Notes: generated by a model not told the origin, from the sequence alone. A stretch of DNA of 40,315 nucleotides from WO2-35-19 sp964365465 (GCA_964365465.1 CAYIPT010000005.1:1-40315), one strand, 5' to 3'. Positions 7,070-14,388 are shown, numbered from the stretch's first letter. Numbers and translations are program-made.

Positions 7070-8950
7070 ATGAATAATATCAGGAATTTCTGCATCATAG
7101 CCCACATTGATCACGGCAAAAGCACACTGGCTGACAGGATGCTTGAGCTTACTCATACCATAGAGGCGCGCAAGATGAGAGAGCAAGCATTGGACAATAT
7201 GGAACTGGAACGCGAGAGAGGCATTACGATTAAAATGACACCGGTAAGGATGCTTTGGCATCCAAAAATGCAAAATGAAAATATCAAAAATCAAAATAAC
7301 AATGCAAAAATTTTAAATTTTGATTTTTACATTTTAAACTTAATAGATACGCCGGGGCATATAGATTTTTCTTATGAGGTCTCACGGGCCCTCAAAGCGG
7401 TGGAGGGAGCGGTTCTTTTGGTTGATGCCACACAGGGAATTCAAGCTCAGACATTATCGGTCTTGATAATGGCCAAGAATCAGGGATTAGTTATTATACC
7501 GGTTTTAAGCAAATGCGACTCGCCTTTGGCCAGAATTGATGAAGTTAAAACGGAAATAATTTCTCTCACTGGGTGTCGAGAAGAAGAAATAATGGAGACA
7601 TCGGGCAAAACGGGAGAGGGAGTTGAAAAACTTTTGGAGACCATAGTGGAAAAAATTCCCGCCCCAGTGGCGGAAAATGGCAAAGGGCATCTTCTGGGAT
7701 CGGGGCATTTTGAAGATACCCTTTGCCATTTTCCGCTCCAAGCTTTGGTTTTTGATTTCAAGTACTCAACCCACCGGGGCATTATTGTTTTTGTAAGAAT
7801 AATGCAGGGGGAAGTATCTGCCAGAGAAAATTTAATTTTTAGAGTGGCCGATCAAAAATTTATATCTTTGGAAGTCGGTATTTTTCATCCTGAAGAAACA
7901 TCGGCAGAAAAACTTTATGCGGGAGAGATAGGTTACATTATTACCGGCATTAAAACTCCCGGTATTGTTTCGGTAGGAGACACTATTGGAAAAGAAAAAG
8001 AAGCCGCCTCCGCCCTGCTGGGCTTCGGCGTGCCAAAGCCCGTTGTTTGGGCCTCTATTTTTCCCGAAGACCAAAGCGATTTGATCCTGCTTAAGCAATC
8101 ATTGGCAAAGCTAAAACTGACAGATTCTTCTCTTTTTTATGAAGAAGAATCTTCTGGCGTTTTAGGCAAGGGCTTCAGGTGCGGATTTTTGGGAATGCTT
8201 CATCTGGAAATAATTACCGAACGGCTCAAAAGGGAATTTAATTTGTCTTTAATTATTACCCAACCGTCCATTACCTATGAAATAACTTATAAAAATAATA
8301 AAGTTGAAAAAATTTATTCGCCAGCCTTTTTTCCCGAAGACGGCTTGATTGAAAAAATAGAAGAACCGTGGATTAAGGTTTTTATTATAACTCCTTCGCA
8401 ATATATTGGAAATATTTTGTCCCTGCTTTACGAGTATGAAGCCGAGATAACTTCCAACGAAAATATGAATAATAAATCCAATATCAAATGCTTGATGCCT
8501 TTGCGGGAGCTGATGCGGGGATTTTTTGACAAGCTTAAAAGTGTTTCTTCCGGTTACGCTTCTCTTTTTTATGAAGAGGTGGGGATGAGAGAAGCGAATG
8601 TGACCAAACTCCGCATTCTTATCGGCGGCGAGGAAGAGCCGTCTCTCTCGCGGGTTGTTTCAAAAAGAATTGCGGAAAAAGAGGCGGAATCAATTGTGGA
8701 AAAATTAAAAAATCTTTTGCCTCGCCAGATGTTTGAACTCAAAATCCAGGCCAAAGTTTCAGGCCGAATCATAGCTTCGCGTACCATTTCGGCCTACCGT
8801 AAAGATGTTACCCAGCACATGTACGGAGGAGATATTACCCGCAAAATGAAATTGCGCGAAAAGCAAAAGAAAGGCAAAAAGAAAATGAAAGCCAGAGGAC
8901 GAATTTCCATTCCTCACGACGTTTTTATAAAAATAATGAGGCCGGACTAA
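7070..8950 (+). CDS. lepA: Elongation factor 4 (LepA) with two in-frame palindromic insertions
   Basis: A ribosome-associated GTPase that remodels stalled elongation complexes. G1 is AHIDHGKST (11-19), then RGITIK, G3 DTPGH (93-97) and G4 SKCD (147-150, normally NKxD, so Asn is replaced by Ser). The EF-G-like domains and the LepA-specific C-terminus follow (RKDVTQHMYGGDITRKMK). It is 626 residues, against about 600 in the family. The extra length falls at two places that coincide with palindromic DNA: residues about 63-86 (A/T-rich, between VRM and LNLIDTPGH) and residues 202-222 (family-H hairpin, between VEKIPAP and PLQALVFD). Both are in loops and keep the frame, so the gene looks functional. 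Confidence 0.95.
   Translation: MNNIRNFCIIAHIDHGKSTLADRMLELTHTIEARKMREQALDNMELERERGITIKMTPVRMLWHPKMQNENIKNQNNNAKILNFDFYILNLIDTPGHIDFSYEVSRALKAVEGAVLLVDATQGIQAQTLSVLIMAKNQGLVIIPVLSKCDSPLARIDEVKTEIISLTGCREEEIMETSGKTGEGVEKLLETIVEKIPAPVAENGKGHLLGSGHFEDTLCHFPLQALVFDFKYSTHRGIIVFVRIMQGEVSARENLIFRVADQKFISLEVGIFHPEETSAEKLYAGEIGYIITGIKTPGIVSVGDTIGKEKEAASALLGFGVPKPVVWASIFPEDQSDLILLKQSLAKLKLTDSSLFYEEESSGVLGKGFRCGFLGMLHLEIITERLKREFNLSLIITQPSITYEITYKNNKVEKIYSPAFFPEDGLIEKIEEPWIKVFIITPSQYIGNILSLLYEYEAEITSNENMNNKSNIKCLMPLRELMRGFFDKLKSVSSGYASLFYEEVGMREANVTKLRILIGGEEEPSLSRVVSKRIAEKEAESIVEKLKNLLPRQMFELKIQAKVSGRIIASRTISAYRKDVTQHMYGGDITRKMKLREKQKKGKKKMKARGRISIPHDVFIKIMRPD
7272..7335. repeat. A/T-rich palindromic element inside lepA
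   Basis: Perfect 12-bp arms AAAAATCAAAAT (7286-7297) and ATTTTGATTTTT (7317-7328) with a 19-base spacer, plus an outer AAAATG/CATTTT pair (7272-7277, 7330-7335). It is translated as an Asn/Lys-rich stretch (KMQNENIKNQNNNAKILNF) where other LepA proteins have a short beta-turn. It does not resemble the other palindrome families here. Confidence 0.65.
7673..7733. repeat. 61-bp hairpin element (family H) inserted in frame in lepA
   Basis: 22-bp arms (7673-7694, 7712-7733) with one mismatch around a 17-base loop. It aligns without gaps to 3099-3159 with about 11 differences; most arm differences occur in complementary pairs that keep the stem, and the loops differ by one base. It starts exactly on a codon and is translated as residues 202-222 of LepA. 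Confidence 0.88.
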
Positions 8951-8952
8951 TT

Positions 8953-9063
8953 TTACACAAATAAGCTGGGCATATACATAAGCACCATGCCGAGTATCAA
9001 AAATATAGCCACTATAAACCAAGCCACTTTTATTATTTTGCGGGCTTTTGGACTCCACAACAT
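8953..9063 (-). CDS. 36-residue single-pass membrane protein
   Basis: Reads MLWSPKARKIIKVAWFIVAI followed by a hydrophobic helix and the end YMPSLFV. It has a positively charged N-terminus and one transmembrane segment, so N-in topology is likely. It starts six bases after a TATTAT/TATACT box that overlaps the TATAAT of the divergent DivIC-like gene, the arrangement seen at two other divergent pairs here, which supports it being real. I recall similar tiny proteins in CPR genomes but know no function; a divisome or secretion helper is a guess from its neighbour. Confidence 0.55.
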   Translation of the reverse strand: MLWSPKARKIIKVAWFIVAIFLILGMVLMYMPSLFV

Positions 9064-9066
9064 AAT

Positions 9067-9075
9067 AGTATAATA
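9067..9075. promoter_or_regulatory. Overlapping divergent -10 boxes (9063 gene minus, 9081 gene plus)
   Basis: AGTATAATA carries TATAAT (9069-9074) on the plus strand, six bases before ATG 9081. On the minus strand it carries TATTAT (9075-9070) and TATACT (9072-9067), just before ATG 9063. One A/T box therefore appears to serve both directions and gives leaderless or near-leaderless mRNAs. Confidence 0.6.
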
Positions 9076-9080
9076 ACATA

Positions 9081-9458
9081 ATGCGGGGCATAAAAAACAG
9101 GGGAAGTAATAAATGGAAAAAGATGGCAATTTTTTTGGTTCTGCTTTTGATATTCGGCTTTCTTTTGAATTCGGTCAGAAAAATTTATAATAAAAAAGAA
9201 GAGGCCCAAAAAGTTATGGCCCGAATGGAAGAGGAAAAAAGCAAGTTGACGGAAAGAAGTAAATTTTTGAAGGACTCCCTGGCAAAGCTGGCGACTTCCG
9301 AAGGGTTCAATTTTGAAATACGCAAAAAATTAAATATGGCCCAAGCGGGGGAGAGTGTGGCCATTATCGTGGATGAAAAACAAACCACTCCCGCTCAGGG
9401 TCCCCAAATTTCTCCCTGGCAAAAAATAAAGAATTTTTTGGCTGGATTGTTTAAATGA
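9081..9458 (+). CDS. Septum formation initiator (DivIC/FtsB-like)
   Basis: 125 residues: a basic N-terminus, one transmembrane helix (MAIFLVLLLIFGFLLNSVRK), a coiled coil (about residues 45-85, EEAQKVMARMEEEKSKLTER), and the segment TSEGFNFEIRKKLNMAQAGE, the typical position of the FtsB/DivIC element that follows the coil. FtsB/DivIC bridges early and late divisome proteins and helps activate septal wall synthesis. The Pro-containing C-terminal tail ends in an amphipathic stretch (WQKIKNFLAGLFK). It starts right behind the shared divergent -10 box. Family fit is good on architecture; sequence conservation in this family is low. Confidence 0.75.
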   Translation: MRGIKNRGSNKWKKMAIFLVLLLIFGFLLNSVRKIYNKKEEAQKVMARMEEEKSKLTERSKFLKDSLAKLATSEGFNFEIRKKLNMAQAGESVAIIVDEKQTTPAQGPQISPWQKIKNFLAGLFK

Positions 9459-9592
9459 TGCCTGCACCGCGAAGTTTTTACGAAGTGGTGCGGATTATGG
9501 AACATTATCGGAACAGAATTATTAAAAGTATAACACAGAGGCCAGCTCCTTTCGGAAACTGGCCTTGATTTGCTCTGCAACCTTTCGGCTTG

Positions 9593-9790
9593 CTAGAGAC
9601 TGAAACGTTCGGCGACAACCTGCTCGCCTTTGGCGTTGCGGGCGTGATACCCGTAAGTGCCGTCCGCGAGGCGAACGAGGTGGCGAGTGCGGGACGAGCG
9701 TGTCCCGTTGCCGTTGGTAGTGAGAATCACCACCTCGGCGGTCTTGTTCTTTTTGCCGAAACTGATTAAACGAACATTCTGATTGGTCAT
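9593..9790 (-). CDS. 65-residue hypothetical protein with a strong promoter and Shine-Dalgarno
   Basis: Sequence starts MTNQNVRLISFGKKNKTAEV and has a beta-rich pattern (VVILTTNGNGT, LVRLADGTYGYHARN). It is basic, with no membrane segment. I do not recognise the family; a small beta-barrel nucleic-acid binder is possible from composition. Unlike most genes here it has a textbook Shine-Dalgarno (AGGAGAT, 9802-9796, five bases from the ATG), a consensus promoter with a leader of about 54 bases, and higher G+C with different codon use. This suggests high expression or a different origin. After its stop an inverted repeat (AGGCCAG/CTGGCCT, about 9541-9567) may end the transcript. Confidence 0.65.
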   Translation of the reverse strand: MTNQNVRLISFGKKNKTAEVVILTTNGNGTRSSRTRHLVRLADGTYGYHARNAKGEQVVAERFSL

Positions 9791-9850
9791 CTTTCATCTC
9801 CTGTTGGATTTACGAATGACGTGAAGATGTTTGCCTGACGTTCTGTGATA

Positions 9851-9879
9851 AGTCTAGCATACTATATAAAATCTGTCAA
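9851..9879 (-). promoter_or_regulatory. Consensus promoter of the 9593-9790 gene
   Basis: Minus strand: TTGACA (9879-9874), 17-base spacer, TAGACT (9856-9851), with TGC just upstream of the -10. The start site is predicted near 9844. Confidence 0.75.
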
Positions 9880-9976
9880 GCAAAAATACTATAAAATCTC
9901 ATTTCATAAAGTCAAATTCTGTATAATGGTCTAAAATAAGGATATTTTTGCTTTGGTTAAAAAATGAGTTGAAATG

Positions 9977-10047
9977 TGCGGAATGCGAGAATCGGACTCG
10001 CGTCTGATGCTTGGGAAGCACCCGTTTTGCCACTAAACTAATTCCGC
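9977..10047 (-). tRNA. tRNA-Gly (anticodon CCC)
   Basis: A full cloverleaf on the minus strand. The acceptor stem GCGGAAT/ATTCCGC is perfect. D arm GTTTAGTGGCAAAAC; anticodon stem GGTGC/GCATC with loop TTCCCAA, giving anticodon CCC; variable loop AGAC; T stem GCGAG/CTCGC with loop TCCGATT. The discriminator base is A, and CCA is not encoded (ACAT follows). It reads GGG. Confidence 0.93.
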
Positions 10048-10091
10048 TTTTTATGATTTTTTATCATTTTAACACAAACCAATATCTTTTG

Positions 10092-10126
10092 AATTATCCC
10101 ACATCTGGCCGATCGGCCAAATAGGG
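10092..10126. repeat. 35-bp palindromic repeat, left copy, at the Cas2-like gene
   Basis: Contains the perfect 14-bp palindrome TGGCCGATCGGCCA (10106-10119), with outer arms ATCCC (10096-10100) and GGGAT (10125-10129). It is identical over 35 bases to 10734-10768. It lies immediately upstream of the TATAAT box of the gene, so it could be an operator, a mobile-element end, or both. Confidence 0.9.
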
Positions 10127-10128
10127 GA

Positions 10129-10134
10129 TATAAT
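10129..10134 (+). promoter_or_regulatory. -10 box of the PaaX/Cas2-like gene
   Basis: TATAAT six bases before ATG 10141, directly after the palindromic repeat. A protein bound to the palindrome would cover the -35 region. Confidence 0.6.
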
Positions 10135-10140
10135 ATAGGC

Positions 10141-10719
10141 ATGAAAGAAATAAAATTTATAAAAAACGAACGAACTTTGGAGATTTTGGGGGCCATTGCA
10201 AAACTGGGATTTATTTTATTTCTTGGGGTTGCCGCCCCCAATGCGGCTGGTCACATAATAAAATTGCTCGGTTGGGTTCCAGATAATAAAAATAAATACA
10301 GGACCGGAAGAGTGCTTTCTTCGCTTGAAAACAAAAAATTTATTCGCTTTTGGGCTAAAAACGGCAAAGGAAAATTAGAACTTACAAAAGAAGGAAAAAT
10401 TTATCTGGCCGGTCTTGAAGTAAAGAAAATAAAGTTACCAACAAAAACAAATTGGGATGGATTATGGCGAATAGTAACTTTCGATATACCAGAAAAATTT
10501 AAAATAAATAGAAAACGCTTTGCTCGGGCTCTAGTTTTTGCGGGTATGTATAATCTGGAAAAATCAATATTTATTTATCCCCATGAATGCAAAGAGCAAG
10601 TTTTTAAGATGGCTAAACTTTTTGAAATTGAAAAATATATAAAATATATAGTAGCCAAATCAATTGAACCAGATTTTAAAGTAAAAGTGAATTTTCCTTA
10701 TACGAAATCAAAAAAATAA
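10141..10719 (+). CDS. PaaX-like regulator with a C-terminal Cas2-like domain (solitary)
   Basis: 192 residues. The N-terminal half (about 10-95) contains a hydrophobic stretch (LGFILFLGVAAP) and a winged-helix-like region (YRTGRVLSSLENKKFIRF, LELTKEGKIYLAG). The C-terminal half is a Cas2-like ferredoxin fold: LWRIVTFDIPEK (108-119, with Asp115 at the position of the Cas2 beta-1 Asp) and MYNLEKSIFIYPHEC. Wing plus Cas2-like domain is the PaaX layout. There is no CRISPR array and no other cas gene in the window, so a role in spacer acquisition is unlikely. Two identical 35-bp palindromic repeats flank the gene exactly; it may be a self-regulating repressor or the enzyme of a small mobile unit. 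Codons are A/T-rich. Confidence 0.7.
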   Translation: MKEIKFIKNERTLEILGAIAKLGFILFLGVAAPNAAGHIIKLLGWVPDNKNKYRTGRVLSSLENKKFIRFWAKNGKGKLELTKEGKIYLAGLEVKKIKLPTKTNWDGLWRIVTFDIPEKFKINRKRFARALVFAGMYNLEKSIFIYPHECKEQVFKMAKLFEIEKYIKYIVAKSIEPDFKVKVNFPYTKSKK

Positions 10720-10733
10720 TAATATTTTAAACA

Positions 10734-10768
10734 AATTATCCCACATCTGGCCGATCGGCCAAATAGGG
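10734..10768. repeat. 35-bp palindromic repeat, right copy, after the Cas2-like gene
   Basis: All 35 bases are identical to 10092-10126, including TGGCCGATCGGCCA (10748-10761). It lies 14 bases after the gene's stop and between convergent genes, so here it cannot be a promoter operator for the Cas2-like gene. Confidence 0.9.
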
Positions 10769-10809
10769 AACAGGAATTAAAAATTTAAAAAATTTAATCA
10801 AAGAAAGGA

Positions 10810-12201
10810 TTAAATCAGCGAAGATAATTTTTTCTTAATAACACTCTCATTATCCCCATCCTCTAAAACATAACTCTCTTTTTCAATTTCCTCCCGCAAC
10901 TCGTCGCTCTTTTGCCAGTTTTTTTCTTGGCGGACTTCATCTCTTTCTCTTTTCAATTCCAAAATTTCTTCGGGAATATTTTCTTTTATTTCTTTTGACA
11001 ATTTTTCAATATTTAATCCCAAGACCTTATCCATTTTCTCTATTGTTTCCTTGCCTTTTTTTGACCCAAAGCTGTCATGCAAAAGAGCCAGAGATTTGGG
11101 AGTATCCAAATCGTCGCTTATAAAATTTTCAAATTTATTTATTATTTCTTCATCAGCTTTTCCATCCGGCAGAGAATCAAATTCAAAGACCATTTTTTCT
11201 AGGGCCTTTTGCGATCCCAAAACGGAATCCCAAGTGAAGTTCATGGGTGAACGATAATGCCCCGAAAGAAGCCAGAGCCGAAAGGCAAGAGGGTGGATTT
11301 TTCTTTCTTTCAAATCGGAAACGGTAAAAGTGTTATTCAATGACTTTGACATTTTTTCTCCCTCCATCGCCAAAAATTCATTATGTAACCAAAAGTTTGC
11401 CAGGGGAACTCCAAAAGCGGATTCTGATTGGGCGATTTCATTGTTATGATGCACGGGAATGTGGTCAATGCCGCCGGTATGAATATCAAACGGCTGATTT
11501 AAATATTTTCGGCTCATGGCCGAACATTCTATGTGCCAACCGGGGAAGCCGACGCCCCATGGCGATTCCCATTCTTGAAGACGTTTTTCTCCCTCGCTAA
11601 TTAGTGAGGAAAATTTCCACAAAGCAAAATCAGAAGGGTTTCTTTTTTGGCTGTTTACTTCCACCCTTGCTCCTTCTTTTTGTTCTTTTATATTTATATT
11701 ACCCAGTTTTCCATATCCCTTGAATTTGGAAGTATCAAAATAAACGCCATCGGAAATTTTATAAGCAAAACCTTTTTCTTCCAAAATTTTTATTATTTCT
11801 ATCTGTTCTTTTATGTGTTCCGTGGCTCTGGGAAAAAAGGTGTTTTTTGTATTTATATTTAAGTCCGCCAAGTCCTTATGATAGGCGTTTTCATAAAATC
11901 TGGCGATTTCTTCAGCTGTTTTACCTTGCAATTTTGCCGTTTTTTCAATCTTGTCTTCGCCTTCATCGGCGTCGCTTGTCAAATGTCCGACATCCGTTAT
12001 GTTTATGACCTGCTTTGCTTTATATCCCGAATATTCAAACAATCTTCTTAAAATATCGACAAAAACATAAGCCCGCATATTGCCTATGTGGGCAAAAGAA
12101 TAAACCGTCGGTCCGCAGTGATACATAGAAACTCGACCCTCTTTGATTGGCCTAAAAATTTCTTTTTTTCCGGTTAAAGTATTGTGTAAAAAAATATCCA
12201 T
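10810..12201 (-). CDS. cysS: Cysteine--tRNA ligase
   Basis: 463-residue class I synthetase that charges tRNA-Cys. HIGN (38-41) is the HIGH motif and KMSKS is at 283-287. The zinc site is built from Cys29 (HCGPTVY), Cys226 (GWHIECSAM) and His251/Glu255 (HHNNEIAQSE). The conserved WESPWGVGFPGWHIECSAMS is intact. Residues about 197-207 (SSLISEGEKRL), between FALWK and EWESPWG, are extra and are encoded by a small palindrome at 11592-11609. The CorA-like gene lies upstream on the same strand, one base before this start, so the two form an operon. No Shine-Dalgarno is visible. Confidence 0.95.
   Translation of the reverse strand: MDIFLHNTLTGKKEIFRPIKEGRVSMYHCGPTVYSFAHIGNMRAYVFVDILRRLFEYSGYKAKQVINITDVGHLTSDADEGEDKIEKTAKLQGKTAEEIARFYENAYHKDLADLNINTKNTFFPRATEHIKEQIEIIKILEEKGFAYKISDGVYFDTSKFKGYGKLGNINIKEQKEGARVEVNSQKRNPSDFALWKFSSLISEGEKRLQEWESPWGVGFPGWHIECSAMSRKYLNQPFDIHTGGIDHIPVHHNNEIAQSESAFGVPLANFWLHNEFLAMEGEKMSKSLNNTFTVSDLKERKIHPLAFRLWLLSGHYRSPMNFTWDSVLGSQKALEKMVFEFDSLPDGKADEEIINKFENFISDDLDTPKSLALLHDSFGSKKGKETIEKMDKVLGLNIEKLSKEIKENIPEEILELKRERDEVRQEKNWQKSDELREEIEKESYVLEDGDNESVIKKKLSSLI
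11592..11609. repeat. 18-bp palindrome inserted in frame in cysS
   Basis: CCTCGCTAATTAGTGAGG: arms CCTC/GAGG and the core CTAATTAG, with one mismatched pair (G/T). It is translated as part of SSLISEGEKRL, in a loop of CysS before the SPWG motif where most family members have a shorter turn. Confidence 0.55.
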
Positions 12202-12202
12202 A

Positions 12203-13105
12203 TCACATCCACTTCTTTAATTTAACATAGGCAAGCGATCCAAGCACTACCATAATCATCAGAGTCAAAATAATCCAAAAAGCGTAAGGATTTTCTTTTA
12301 GGGGAAAAGAAAGAATACTCAGGCCAAAAAGTTGGCCGATTATAGTCAGGGGCAATATGACAGAACCAATAACAGCCAACTGCTTCATTACTTCGTTTTG
12401 TTTGGTGGAAAGCATGGAATTGTTGGTTTCTCTCAACTCGTCCAGCATATCGGAAACATTTTTAATTTCAAGGGTCAATCTCTGCCATTCTTCCAGCAAG
12501 GCCCGCGATTCTTTTTCAAACTTCTCCCCGAATATATTTTTGCCGATGTTTTGCAAATTAATCCAAACTTCCTGATGCGGATCTATGGTCCGCTTAAAAC
12601 TCAAAAGATTTCTGGAGACAACCGATATGCCCAAAACCATCTCTTTCTCCCGCCCTTCAAATATATTTTTCTCAATTTCTTTCATCCAGTCCTTCATATA
12701 ATTAATTTCATTAAAAAGGAATTCGTATACTTCTTTCATAACGCCAAAGAATAAATGAGAATAATCGCCCCTATTTAATATCTCGTCCACCTCCATTTGC
12801 TTGGAGAATTGATGCAGGGCGTCAATGCTATCGTAACGAGCGGTTATTAAACCGCTTTCGGTGATTATAAAATCAATTTCCTGTTCCAAGTTTTCTGAAC
12901 TGGAATGTTTGAAAGAGGGCACATGCAATACGGCGTAAATAACATTGTTAAACTCTTTGATGTGCTGTTTGGGGGTGGGAGTTAAAAGATCTTTGACAAT
13001 AATAGGATTTATATTTTGAGAAAGAATCAAAGAATCAACCTCTTCTTTGGTGGGGGAGTTTAAGTCGGTCCAAATTTGATTTCCTAATGCGCGGGTAGTG
13101 GTCAT
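12203..13105 (-). CDS. CorA-like divalent-cation transporter with an altered GMN motif
   Basis: 300 residues. A large N-terminal alpha/beta and coiled cytoplasmic domain (LITARYDSIDALHQFSKQME) is followed by two C-terminal transmembrane helices, as in CorA Mg2+/Co2+ channels. The pore signature GMN at the end of TM1 reads GLS (about 261-263, in IIGQLFGLSILSF). The selectivity filter therefore differs and the ion cannot be named. I moved the start to ATG 13105 (MTTTRALGNQIW). The longer reading adds 19 hydrophobic residues, but its DNA is the promoter: TATAAT on the minus strand sits at 13118-13113, seven bases before 13105. The gene is divergent from the CtpA gene. Confidence 0.8.
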   Translation of the reverse strand: MTTTRALGNQIWTDLNSPTKEEVDSLILSQNINPIIVKDLLTPTPKQHIKEFNNVIYAVLHVPSFKHSSSENLEQEIDFIITESGLITARYDSIDALHQFSKQMEVDEILNRGDYSHLFFGVMKEVYEFLFNEINYMKDWMKEIEKNIFEGREKEMVLGISVVSRNLLSFKRTIDPHQEVWINLQNIGKNIFGEKFEKESRALLEEWQRLTLEIKNVSDMLDELRETNNSMLSTKQNEVMKQLAVIGSVILPLTIIGQLFGLSILSFPLKENPYAFWIILTLMIMVVLGSLAYVKLKKWM

Positions 13106-13109
13106 ATGA

Positions 13110-13119
13110 TATATTATAA
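13110..13119. promoter_or_regulatory. Overlapping divergent -10 boxes (corA-like minus, ctpA-like plus)
   Basis: The A/T core TATATTATAA reads TATAAT on the minus strand (13118-13113), before ATG 13105, and TATATT/TATTAT on the plus strand, before ATG 13126. The two start codons are only 20 bases apart. Confidence 0.55.
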
Positions 13120-13125
13120 CAAAGA

Positions 13126-14328
13126 ATGATAAAAGAAAGATATACCCAAGTTGTAATATCAATTCTTATGGCGGGCATTTTATTTGCCACCGGTTTTTAT
13201 GCTGGTAAAAAAGATTCGGGAATCAAATCCCAGTTTTCAAATGCCACCAGTACCAGTGTTAATATGGCCCCATTTTGGGAGGCCTGGCAGATACTTGATG
13301 AAAAATTCACGCCGGCTTCCTCTTCCACTCCGGCCATAAGCAATCAAGACAAGCTCTGGGGTTCTATAGAAGGTTTGGCCAGCTCCTATAAAGATCCTTA
13401 CACGGTCTTTTTCCCGCCCGTGGAATCCAAAGCGTTTGAAGAAGAAATAAGCGGCAGTTTTGGCGGAGTGGGCATGGAAATAGGAATTCAGGACGGAGCG
13501 CTTACAGTCGTGGCACCCCTTAAAGGCACTCCGGCAGAAAAAGCTGGAATTTTGGCGGGGGATAAAATAATCTCAATAGGAGAGAAATCGGCCATAAAAA
13601 TGACCACCGATGAGGCCATCAAATTAATCAGGGGAGAGCCGGGAACTCCTGTTACTGTGACTCTTGGCAGAAAGGGGATAAAGGAACCAATAGTAAAAAC
13701 TTTAATCAGGGCCAACATAGAAATACCAACAATTGAAACCAAGCTTTTACCTGAAGATGTTTTTGTGATATCGCTTTATAATTTTTCGGCTGCTTCCCCC
13801 AATATTTTTCGCGGAGCTTTGAGGGAATTTGTAGAGTCCGGTTCTGATAAATTGATTTTGGATTTGCGCAATAATCCCGGCGGATATCTGGAAGCGGCTC
13901 TTGATATAGCCAGCTGGTTTTTGCCAACTGGCAAACTGGTGGTAACGGAAGATTTCGGAGACAAAAAAGATAAAAAAGAATATCGAAGCAAGGGGTATGA
14001 CATTTTTACGGACAAATTAAAATTCGCCATTTTGGTAAATGAGGGCTCGGCTTCGGCCTCTGAAATTTTGGCCGGCGCATTGAAAGAATATGGCAAAGCC
14101 ACTTTGATAGGCGCCAAAACCTTTGGCAAAGGTTCGGTCCAAGAGCTTGTCCCCGTCACTTCTGGCGCCTCTCTTAAAATTACCGTAGCTCACTGGCTGA
14201 CGCCAAAGGGCAACTCCATTTCCAACGGCGGCCTCACTCCGGACATAGAGGTCAAACTTACCCCCGAGAATACAAAAGACGGCAAAGATCTGGCGCTAAA
14301 AAAGGCAGTGGAGTACCTGATGAAATAA
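13126..14328 (+). CDS. C-terminal processing peptidase (S41 family, CtpA-like)
   Basis: A 400-residue membrane-anchored serine protease that trims or degrades exported proteins. An N-terminal signal anchor (10-26) is followed by a PDZ domain (about 110-185, GGVGMEIGI ... PAEKAGILAGDKIISI) and the S41 catalytic domain. The Ser-Lys dyad is in NEGSASASEI (Ser310) and TFGKGSVQ (Lys335). The LDLRNNPGG motif (246-254) is typical. Length matches CtpA. It is divergent from the CorA-like gene and shares its promoter region. Substrates are unknown; in small cells it may act in cell-wall enzyme turnover. Confidence 0.93.
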   Translation: MIKERYTQVVISILMAGILFATGFYAGKKDSGIKSQFSNATSTSVNMAPFWEAWQILDEKFTPASSSTPAISNQDKLWGSIEGLASSYKDPYTVFFPPVESKAFEEEISGSFGGVGMEIGIQDGALTVVAPLKGTPAEKAGILAGDKIISIGEKSAIKMTTDEAIKLIRGEPGTPVTVTLGRKGIKEPIVKTLIRANIEIPTIETKLLPEDVFVISLYNFSAASPNIFRGALREFVESGSDKLILDLRNNPGGYLEAALDIASWFLPTGKLVVTEDFGDKKDKKEYRSKGYDIFTDKLKFAILVNEGSASASEILAGALKEYGKATLIGAKTFGKGSVQELVPVTSGASLKITVAHWLTPKGNSISNGGLTPDIEVKLTPENTKDGKDLALKKAVEYLMK

Positions 14329-14388
14329 AGAAAAAGCCATTCCGTATTCACGAAACAGCTCCTCAAAAAATGCAATTCATTTTTACCT

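Noticed and set aside
9522..9797. A 91-codon frame overlapping the 65-residue SD-led gene
   Set aside because: It is in another frame, rich in Arg/Ser/Gln, and lacks its own spacing to the Shine-Dalgarno; the 65-residue frame sits exactly behind AGGAGAT.
10141..10719. CRISPR-Cas locus suggested by the Cas2-like domain
   Set aside because: No cas1, no effector and no repeat-spacer array in the window. The protein has an N-terminal winged-helix part as in PaaX. The two flanking repeats are only a pair, with a gene between them.
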